A stretch of DNA of 64,000 nt from Trogon surrucura. Its lineage: Eukaryota; Chordata; Aves; Trogoniformes; Trogonidae. Of this stretch, positions 55,630-64,000 are shown in pieces. Under the pieces are notes generated by a model. That model was not told the origin of the DNA and did no database searches. It saw only the letters and a program-made list of their open reading frames with translations. The stretch's first letter is position 1. Each line of letters opens with the position of its first letter. Made by a program: the position numbers and the translations under genes. The stretch is taken from contig CM036639.1 of assembly GCA_020746105.1 (NCBI GenBank), positions 2,433,501 through 2,497,500 on the forward strand. Direction: 5' to 3'.

Positions 55630-58600
55630 CTGGAAGGGAACAGATGAAGTGGGGAGTAAGCAGCAGAGAAAACAAGAGCAAAAGAGAAGGAAGATGCTAT
55701 TACCATGTTTAAAATAGAAATTCCCACTTAATCATAGAATCATAGAAATGTTAGGGATTGGAAGGGACCTTGAAAGATCATCAAGTCCAATCCCCCTGCC
55801 AGAGCAGGAACACCTTGATAATGCTACACAGGAACGTGTCCAGACAGGTCTTGAATGTCTCCAGAGAAGGAGACTCCACAACCTCCCTGGGCAGCCTGGG
55901 CCAGGGCTCCGTCACCCTCACTGAGAAGAAGTTTCTTCTCGAGTTTAAGCGGAACCTCTTATGTCCCAGTTTCAGCCCATTACCCCTTGTCCTATCAGTG
56001 GTTGTCACCGAGAAGAGCCTGGCTCCATCCTCGTGACACTCACCCTTGATATATTTGTAAACATTAATGAGGTCACCCCTCAGTCTCCTCTTCTCCAAAC
56101 TAAAGAGCCCCAGCTCCCTCAGTCTTTTCTCATAAGGGAGATGCTCCACTCCCTTCATCATCCCAGTTGCCCTGTGCTGGACTCTCTCCAGCAGTTCCCT
56201 GTCTTCACCACCCTACTGTTCTTTTCCCCAGGAGGAGAGAAGTTAGAAGGTGTTTTTATTTTAAAGTTGTATTCTGTTAGACTGTTTTCCTTCCTACAGT
56301 AGAAAAAAGGTTGAAAAACCATCTTGAAATTGCCTTATCGGTCTTAACCTCACGAAACATTAACCCACATAAGGGCACTCCTGGTGGAAAATGAAAGATT
56401 TGAGAACTTCAGTGAAATTAAAACCAGGTCAGATAAACACTTCTAATCATCCTAGCCGATTACCTGCATCTTACTGCATCCACTGGATTAACTCTGGGTG
56501 TAGGCGCAGGTTCTTGTGTTCCCCAGGGTACTTTAACACAAAATTGTTTCTCTGGATGCTCGCTGAGATCCTGGTTTTGTCTGAAATTACGTGGTCTTGC
56601 ATGCAAGCTTCGGCCACCCTCTCAAAATTCACAAACAGCACATTGCAAATCTCAATCCTGAATCCCATTTCTAACTGATGCTTTCCAAGTGCTGCTTCCT
56701 CCTCCGTGCAGACATTTCTATCTCCACTAAGACTGTGATATAGTAGGAAAAAAAAACCCCAAACCCCAACAAAAGCAACTTTAGACTCTATCTATCCAAC
56801 AGTCACGTGCCAGAGCTGAGAACCACATCAGCATTATAAGCTATTATTATAAGCTTAAGCAACTTTTTCATTCAACCTGCCCAGTCTCCTTGACAGTCGA
56901 GACATTCACAGCAAGGTAGAGGAAAGGAGACGCTAGGAACCATTTCCAGGTGTCTTGGAAGGACAAGGTACCTTTTCCACAATGAACCTGGCTCTTTCTG
57001 CTTCTTGCTGGGCCACTTGCTTCATTTCCACCGCCTCCGTGAACTCCTTGCCGAAGGTCAGATGCGTCTGCAGGGCAGAAATCAAGCAAAGTCCACAACG
57101 CTGACAGTTACAGCAGCGCCTCCGTGACCCGCACAGCTCCCTGCTGGCATCACCCCAACTGCAACGGAGATGGAAAGCCAGTAGCCCTAAAAGAACAGGA
57201 ACTGCGACACGCAGGCCTTCTCATCCAGTTCTGAAGTCTCAAGGGACAAGATGAATTCTCAAGGGACAAGATGAATTCCCTCCAGTGGAAAGCACCAGAA
57301 ACAAGAGAGTCAAAACTGATGTTTTGCAGAAACAAAGTCACCTTCCTGCAAAGACTTCCTATATATTCAGAGCCAAATGAGAGCTCGCTTCCCTTGCCTC
57401 TAAACAAGCTTTCGAGAGAAGTCCCAAAAGAGAGAGGGAGTACAACAGATTTAATTTACAAAGCTTACAGGGAGGTAGGAGGGAAGAGCTCCCTCCTTGA
57501 ATAGTCTTAGAAGACTATGCAGCCAGGAAAACAACTAATACCTCGTAGCAAAAACAATGCTGAGAAGCAGACGTTCACACTGCCTCCTCATGCCCAGCAC
57601 CTTCTCACTGTGTCTCAGGGTGCTTGTGGAACAGCTGCCTTCTCTAGAGCAATGTGCAGCCTGATCCATCACATGCATTTGCTCCTCGTTTTAACTACAA
57701 AAGCCCTGCAACAGCAAAGCCTGTTGATAACCCAGCACAGCAGAGCCTTCAAGGGCTTGCTCAAGGTCACAGGCCAGCAACAAAACCAGAGGTGCTGCCT
57801 TGAGCAGCGACTGCTCCGTTCCAGGCACCTGCAGACAGACAAACAGTCCACACGACCAAACTTCCAACCCACCCTTCTCTGGCCATGCACCAAGTCTCTT
57901 CTCCACTGCTTCGATTTGGTCAGATTCCAAAGAGAAAAAGTGAAAAGGAAGAACTCTTACCAAGGACACATCATCCAGGATGAGCCCAAAGGTTGCTGCT
58001 CTTTCCGTGAGGTCTTCACTCACTTGCCTTGAGACCAGCTCTCTCTGAGTGATCAGTTCTCCAGCATCAAAGCGGGCCTGAAATCAGGATGGACAACAGT
58101 GAGAAGAAAGCTCCAAGAAGTGATAGATTCCCCATGCCCTGCCTGTCTTTGCATCCACGAGCCCCAGAGTTAAGCCAATTCTTCTCTGAAATGAGCAAAC
58201 ACCGAGCTGCCCAGGCATCTGACGAAAGAAAAAGACTGTATGACTGCAAATTTAAAAGCATAAGTCGGAGGGGAGGTCACCCAGTTGAGCACTTAACATA
58301 AAAGCACACAAGCTGGACTAAAGCTAGTTATCATTATTTAGCAGTTCCCTGGGGATGCTCCCAAAGCCAGATGTCTTCAATAAGCTGAAATGTAGCATTA
58401 CACGAGAAACAAAAATCCCAGCCTCCTGCCTGAGACTTCTGGCCTGAAGAGCCGTGTGAACAGCTGAGAGCTGGGAATGAAGAAACCTCTTTCCATCCAG
58501 AGATCATCCATCAAGAATCACATCAGGTCCAGCAGTCGGAATGACAGGGAAACAATGAGCATAGCTACAATTCGCTTTTCTGGACGGCCTATGAGAGGCC

Positions 58601-59972
58601 TGAGGGATGGACAGAGCAGCTTTGTTCTGGAGCACGACGTATTCCACACTCCAGTGGGTCCCTCGCTGCTCAAAAGAGGACAGAAAGATGACCAGTGGAG
58701 CCCAGCAGCTCTCACACTGTCCTTACCACCACGGACTTGAGGATTTCGGTTGTGATGGAGGGCAGGACACGCTCGTCGTAGTCCTCTCCAATACTGGTGA
58801 AAATCCGCGGTAACTGGGCGGTCACTGGTCTAAACAGGATACGCAACGTGATGTTCACGTTCTGTAGATCTGGAGGAAGAGAGCCACAAGTTCAGTGGCA
58901 AACAACAGAGCGAGGAGATACCCCGAAGCTGTCCTCTCCAGGGTAACTAAATGAACAATAATAGACATTCAGACTTCTTTTTGCCAGCAGAGAAGAGTTA
59001 TTTTTAGTAGCCCTTTCACCTTAGCGTCCAAATCCTCATTGCAGATAAGATTTAAACTCCAGTTTATTTGTGAAGCAGGGAGTTACTTGCCCTACTGCAA
59101 AAACAAAGACGTTCTTTTTAACGGGATGACTTCCAGGACTGAAGGAAGGGTCCCCTTAATCTGTTCTGTACTAAAGCCAGATCAAACCGTTCCTGACTCT
59201 GTGTCAAAAGGGAGTCAGGGCACGTGGGAACTCCACGCCCAGAAGAAAAAAAAAAGCATCAGAACACCTGGTTCTTCTATGGCTGCCAGGCCCAAACACT
59301 CACCTTTGCTGCCGGTGATCACAGGAATGTTACGGGGGCGAGAGCGGCAGTCGAAAATTATGGGTTTCTGTACCCAGGGGATGAGGAAGTGGGTTCCTTC
59401 TCCTACCACCGTGTCCTGGACCCCGCGGAATCGGTCAAAGATGACAGCTCTGTGGCCCGCATCAACTAGAGGAGGAAACAGCACGTCAAAGGCGGTTTCA
59501 CTATCCCCTGCATAACACCAAAACCTTCTCCAGGAAAACGGTCTAGTGGGAACAGTTAAAGCCTTTTGCTACAGGAGATCAGTGAAATTAAGATTGTCGG
59601 GAGCAACGAGGCAAAGAGAAGATGGAGCCACAGCTTCTGGCCTCCAGTTTGCTCACAAGGGCAGCAGCTCATTGAGTTCTCTAAAGAAAGAGCTTTGCAA
59701 TCCTCTTGCTTGTGCAACGCAGGAGGTATAAAATGGCCCAGCAAGGCTTCACATCTATTTTCCCCCAATGCCATTAGCAATAAAACCACAGAACAGCCAA
59801 GATAGTGACAAAAAAAAAAAAAAGATTAAAAAAAAAAAAAATAGGCATGAAGCGAGCTAGAAGTGCTCAGCTTCTCCCACTTACCGTTGTAAAGAGCAGA
59901 ATTGACAACTCCACCTGCCACGGCCAACCCCAGGCCGAGCTTCCCGAGGCTTTCAAACACTTTCGCGGCCAT
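55417..59972 (-). CDS. PHB1: PHB1, prohibitin 1 (six coding exons)
   Basis: Prohibitin 1 forms ring assemblies with PHB2 in the mitochondrial inner membrane, where it scaffolds respiratory complexes and regulates m-AAA protease and OPA1; nuclear roles are also reported. The coding sequence joins 59972-59885, 59465-59304, 58869-58727, 58077-57961, 57067-56972 and 55629-55417. All splice sites are GT-AG with consistent phases, giving 272 aa, the same as human. The N-terminus [20 protein letters not shown] is the hydrophobic membrane-anchor region. Residues about 26-187 form the SPFH domain ([33 protein letters not shown]). About 177-213 is the coiled coil ([20 protein letters not shown]), and the end is QSVLLQLPQ. 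No damage is seen. Identification is essentially certain. Confidence 0.98.
55731..56212 (-). mobile_element. CR1 LINE 3' fragment in PHB1 intron 6
   Basis: Same-strand (minus) CR1 ORF2 C-terminus ([36 protein letters not shown]) with a 3' end of ATTTCTATGATTCTATGATT type at 55731-55748. It is closely similar to the copy at 16642-17096. It is inserted in sense orientation within the intron between exons 6 and 7. Confidence 0.94.
56972..57067 (-). CDS. PHB1: PHB1 coding exon 6
   Basis: 96 nt (32 codons) encoding [18 protein letters not shown] through ERARFIVEK, which is part of the coiled coil. The acceptor is CTGCCCTGCAG and the donor AAG|GTACCT. Confidence 0.97.
57237..57276 (+). repeat. 20-bp tandem duplication
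   Basis: TCTCAAGGGACAAGATGAAT occurs twice head to tail in PHB1 intron 5. Confidence 0.95.
57961..58077 (-). CDS. PHB1: PHB1 coding exon 5
   Basis: 117 nt (39 codons) encoding [18 protein letters not shown] through ILDDVSL. The acceptor is CTGATTTCAG and the donor TTG|GTAAGA. Confidence 0.97.
58727..58869 (-). CDS. PHB1: PHB1 coding exon 4
   Basis: 143 nt encoding [16 protein letters not shown] through TEILKSVV. The acceptor is CTTCCTCCAG and the donor GTG|GTAAGG. Confidence 0.97.
59304..59465 (-). CDS. PHB1: PHB1 coding exon 3
   Basis: 162 nt, residues 30-83, [20 protein letters not shown] through [17 protein letters not shown]. The acceptor is TTTCCTCCTCTAG and the donor AAAG|GTGAGT. Confidence 0.97.
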
Positions 59973-60010
59973 TTCACACGTTCAGTTCCAGCCCCTTCAA
60001 GAAGTTCCTC
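59885..60010 (-). CDS. PHB1: PHB1 exon 2 (first coding exon)
   Basis: The acceptor is T-rich (TTTTTTTTTTTCCAG) and ends at 60011. The exon has 38 nt of 5'UTR, the ATG at 59972-59970, 29 codons and a CG|GTAAG donor at 59884. The UTR part continues an upstream ORF from exon 1 and stops it one base before the main ATG. Confidence 0.92.
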
Positions 60011-60059
60011 CTGGAAAAAAAAAAATATAAAAAATGAGCTCGTTACAACCGTGCTAAGC

Positions 60060-61300
60060 AAGGTGCCCGGGGTGCTGTGTGCAGCAGCCTATGGAGCCCA
60101 GGATTAACTCCCCCAAAACCCCACCCACCCTGCGGGGGCAGCGTGCCCCACCTGCCCCGCGACTCCTTCTCCTCCCGCACCCCCCGCGACTCCTCCCCGG
60201 GCTCGCAGCCCCAGGGCCCGCACCCCCCGCGTGTCCAGGCCGCCCCTCACGGCTCCCGCCGCTCCAGGCCCTCCGTGCCCCAAGCCCGCCCCAGCCGCCT
60301 CCCGCAGCCCGATTCCCCGGACTCGGACCTCCCGCTCCCTCCCAGGGCAGCCGCCCCGGGGGGCCGAGGCTCCGCTCCCGCCCGCAGAGCGCCGGGACCC
60401 ACCGCCGCCCCCGGCCCCGCTCCCCTCCCGCGGCGCCCCTGACCTCCACATGAATCCGCGGCCGCCCGCCCCAGCGCGCCTGCGCGCCCCCCGCCAAGAC
60501 GCCGGCACCTCATTGGCCCGCGCCTCTCCCGCGGCATTCTGGGACTCGTAGTTCCGCGCCGCCCTGCCCATTGCCGGGCCGCCTACAACTCCCGGCGAGC
60601 CCCGAGGCGGCCCGCGGGCTGAGCAAGGCCGCTCCCCATTGGCTGCGGCTTCCCACCGCCCGCAAGGCCTCTTGGGAGCTGTAGTCCTGGCGGCGGGGAG
60701 ACACGTGGAGCGGGGGGCGGCACAGGGGCGCCAGGGGCCGGGGGTTTGCGGGGGCTCGGAGGTGCTCGGGGAGGGGGGGGACAGCGTGTGCTCACTCCGC
60801 TTGTCACGGCAGAACACGGACCTGGAACTGGACTTTCGCGGTACTCCCCGGGGGGAGTTGGGGGGGCATGGGGACAGCGCGGGTAAAGGGGTTCTGGCGA
60901 AGCGGTGGCACCGCAGAGGAGGGACCCCAGACGTCCGGGCACATCCCCCGCCTGCCTGCGGCAGTGCCCCGGGCCAGGCAGACACCCGCCGTGCGCTTTG
61001 TCCCCTTCGGCGTGAGAAGGCAGCCACATCCCCCCCCCCCCCGGTGCAGCCCCCGGACAAAGGTCCCTTGTTCCCCCGCCGGGAGCCCCCTCTCCGGCCC
61101 CGCCGCCCCCGCCAGCGGGAGGGCCGGTGCCGCTAGAGGGAAGCAGCGCTCTCCGGTCGGCTCCGGGATTCCCGATTAAAAGAGCGGGGAGGAAATAAAA
61201 TAAATAAATAAACCCTTTGCCTAGGAGCCGGCTTCCCCCGAGGCAGCCCCGTCCTGTCCCCACGGTGACAGCCTCCCCGGGGGTTTCTCCCTGTGATGTG
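60060..61300. promoter_or_regulatory. CpG island at the PHB1 5' end
   Basis: A GC-rich island spanning PHB1 exon 1, the start of intron 1 and about 800 bp upstream. Long ORFs across it (for example 318 codons at 60104-61060, minus) are composition artefacts of GC-rich DNA. Confidence 0.7.
60444..60700 (-). promoter_or_regulatory. PHB1: PHB1 promoter and non-coding exon 1
   Basis: The exon 1 donor is CATGTGGAG|GTCAGG (last exon base 60444). Upstream are two minus-strand CCAAT boxes (ATTGG at 60512-60516 and 60639-60643). Three ZNF143/Staf-type sites are seen: GCATTCTGGGACTCGTAGT (60534-60552), CTACAACTCCCGGCGAG (60583-60599) and GCCTCTTGGGAGCTGTAGT (60667-60685). There is no TATA box. Transcription probably starts near 60460-60500. 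The arrangement is typical of housekeeping, often bidirectional, promoters. Confidence 0.7.
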
Positions 61301-64000
61301 ACACCGATGGGTACAGGGGACTTCATCACCTGCCACGCTGCGTCCTCCCTGACAGCATCTCGGGAGAAAACGGTGCTGAGCCCCCTCCTTTAGGGTCCAG
61401 CATGTCCCAGGAACCGTCAGGGAGCATTGTGTCCCCTCTGTGAGCTCAGAGAGTCCCCTTCCCCACCCTGCCCTGCTCTGTGTTGGGAAACTGAGGCACG
61501 GAGCTGCTCAGGAGCCCGGTGACAGAGGCTCCTGTGTCACAGCCTCCCAACTGCCTCCGAGTGGGGTGATGGACAGGGACCATCAAAATGAGGTCAGGTC
61601 TCAGTCGATGTCCCCAGTCCCCAGCTCTCACCCGCATTTGCCTCCAACACCACACGTGCAGCCCGGGGTGGCCGTGCTGGAGCAGCTCCTGGGAAAGTCA
61701 CCTCCTCCCAGGTACCTTGTGGCATCTTGGGGTCCCCTGGGTCCCTGTCACAGCTGTGTGGACAGACGTGCTGTGAAAGCCCTTTCCTGTGTCTAATGAC
61801 ACTCCTTCCGAGGCCACAACAGCTCTTTTGTGCCTTGGCAGCTCTAGGAAGCAAAAGCTGAAGAAGACCAGCGTGAGGTGAAGGTGTTCAGCGGTGACCA
61901 GACCTGCCGGGACCCCCCTGAAGCCCCAACCAAGCCTTAAAAGCTGCCCTGAACAGGACCAGCCCCTCCTTGCAACCCTTGTTCTCAAAACTGATTTGAG
62001 TGCCAGATCCTGGCAACACCAAACTGTGGGAAGCGTAAAGCTGGATTTTGGGTGCTCCCACCCTTGGCCACGTTCCTCCTTCCAGGCATAAACCCCAGGA
62101 GCAGCCTCCTCTGCCTCCAGCCCAGGCAGCAGCATCAGCCCCGCCGGCCAACGCCGTTCCACTGCAGCCCCCACCACCCGCCGGGCTTTTCCCCAAGGAT
62201 GACTTTACCCCAGGAGGCTTCTATCTACTTGCATCTAATCCAATAACAACATCCTAATTGGCGACAAAGCCGTGGCCGTAAACACCAACAGATTTATTCC
62301 CTTTTGACTGGAGATTCACGCAGGGCACAATTCAATCGTTGCACTTGGATTTATGGAGCCGAGGTGGGGGGGATAGGGGGGTGGGTGGGCAGGGTTTTGC
62401 ACCCCCCCTCACCTGGCATCACCTCACTCTTTGCGTTTCACAGCAGCCCTTTTCCTCACCACGTAAAACGAGTGTTTCCCATTCAGTCAAAAAATAAAAA
62501 TAAATTAAAAAAAAAAGGGAAAAAGACTCGTGGCAACGCCGATTTTTGGTCCGAGTTTTTAGGGTGGGAACCCTGGGGAGCCGCCGGGTTGGAGCCGGTA
62601 ACACCCGCCTGGCGAAACCAGAAGAAAATGGATCCTTTGTGCGGGAAATATCTGGTGGGTGATTCAGAGGGGGCTGACGCCGGCGGTACGGGCTGACGCG
62701 CTGCTTGGGAGCGCGCGGGGACCTGACCTGTCCCCCCAACACCCACCGAGACCGTCCCCCTGCTTTGTGGTCTGGGGGACGTGGCACTAACCCGTGGTGG
62801 ACGGTGCGACTCGACGGGCTGAGCATCCCCAAAGCCAGGAGCATCCTGTGCCCCGAGCAACAAAGTGGAGGCAGCCACGGAGAAGAAACATGGAAAGACA
62901 CCAGGCTGAGATCCTGCTGTCGAGCTGTCGTTGTCCCCGGGGCTGCAAGCTGCGCCCCTCGCCTGAGTCTTTTAATGAGGCTGCTGCCATCCACCACATT
63001 TCGGGGGGACATTCCTCCATGGGGCAGAGAAACGGCGGCTTCAAGAAGCAGCTCATTGTCCTCGGGGGATGCGACCGGGGCTGGGCAGGCTAGCCCAGCT
63101 CTGACCACCACGGCACGGAAACAAAAAGCCTCCTCTTCTCCAGCCTTCCGCAACCGGGCGTCCCTGGCCAGTGCTGCCCCTGAAAAATTTATGGCATGAA
63201 GTTTGCAAACTGCGGAGAATCCGAGCGTTCGGAGACCCCGGGGATGTGGGGAGGTGAAGGCAGGAGGTGGATCCGCAGGGCTGCAGTGGCAGAACTACCT
63301 GAGCGGAGAGCGGCTGTTGGCAGAAATGAAGTTTTTCCAACACAAACCGTGCGTTTGGTTCGCACACGGCGGAACGGGGCTGATGCTGCTGGCCCGTTCC
63401 CACCCGCCCAGCCTCTCACGGGGGTCTCAGCCCAAGCCCCACCAGCTCCAGCCCCACGCCCGGCACGTAACCCAGTTAGTCTCAATAAGCGTTTAAATTA
63501 AATTAGTAAAACTACATTAAACCCCTGCGAGGACACGGTTCAGAGTGGAAACGGCCTTAATGTGATTTCAGCTGACTTCCCTGCCACGATTTGCAAGTCA
63601 GAGAAATCGAATTAAGGCTGTTTTCGTTCTGAACTCTGTCCACATAGGCCTGTAATACAGTTTAATTAATCTGCTTTAAAATTGAGCCTGTCTTTCATTC
63701 AGACAACTTCACCTGACTCACCCGGGAGAAGCAAAACCGCTCAGGCAGGCGGCGGCTCCGGGCTGGGACCCGCAGGCAGGCGCTGGGCTCAACCCTAAAT
63801 TTGAGGATGGAAAATCCTGGAGGGTTTGCAGAAAACCCAGATTATCCCTAATCCCATCAGGGAATAATCAGGGGTCGAGCTCCGTGCAGCCGCCCGTGCT
63901 GAGCTGCCCAATGCCCGGGGAGCCGGAGCACCCCGGGGTCCCAGCAGTGCCACGGGCACCGGGACTGGAGTTTCTTGGCTCTCCTCGATGGTTATCGCTG
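61301..64000. other. Upstream flank of PHB1, no gene seen
   Basis: 2.7 kb of mostly GC-rich non-coding DNA. A distinctly AT-rich island at about 63480-63720 is flanked by GC-rich sequence and may be a regulatory element. Conserved synteny predicts NGFR beyond the window, but none of it is visible here. Confidence 0.5.

Noticed and set aside
60104..61060. 318-codon minus-strand ORF over the PHB1 CpG island
   Set aside because: Composition-driven open frame in GC-rich DNA that overlaps PHB1 exon 1, its promoter and its upstream flank, with no domain.
62419..63153. 244-codon minus-strand ORF upstream of PHB1
   Set aside because: Overlaps several other long frames, has no known domain, and ends in a poly-A/T tract region. 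Judged a chance ORF.

Overview
The window is vertebrate nuclear DNA and almost certainly from a bird. Three multi-exon genes can be read exon by exon, introns obey GT-AG, and the interspersed repeats are CR1 LINEs ending in the avian ATTCTATGAT-type 3' terminus. A tRNA-Ile/CR1 composite SINE points towards Neoaves (such SINEs are known from passerines), but the exact lineage cannot be fixed from this sequence alone.

All three genes lie on the minus strand, so transcription runs from high to low coordinates. From left to right they are PHOSPHO1 (coding 1002-2578, candidate CpG-island promoter near 6.9-7.2 kb), ZNF652 (coding 20021-27795, CpG-island promoter near 43.9-44.6 kb) and PHB1 (coding 55417-59972, promoter near 60.4-60.7 kb). 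This order and orientation match human 17q21.32-q21.33 (PHOSPHO1-ZNF652-PHB1, with NGFR expected beyond the right edge), packed into about 60 kb. Reconstructed products are complete: PHOSPHO1 268 aa, ZNF652 611 aa, PHB1 272 aa.

The genes are neighbours by ancient synteny, not an operon. PHOSPHO1 is a phosphoethanolamine/phosphocholine phosphatase of mineralising matrix vesicles, ZNF652 is a C2H2 zinc-finger transcriptional repressor, and PHB1 is the mitochondrial inner-membrane prohibitin. Between them are introns, 3'UTRs and intergenic DNA with CR1 fragments, two SINE copies, a few short tandem repeats and three CpG islands.

No undescribed multi-gene system is evident. The points most worth a second look are a perfect 74-bp spacer-less palindrome in ZNF652 intron 1 (33642-33715), the tRNA-Ile/CR1 SINE (15581-15756, truncated sister at 40447-40564), and the fact that each gene's predicted mRNA carries a short upstream ORF that overlaps or abuts the main start codon. 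Others are a spaced array of CCGGTACCGG palindromes in the PHOSPHO1 CpG island and a cluster of ZNF143-type motifs at the PHB1 promoter.
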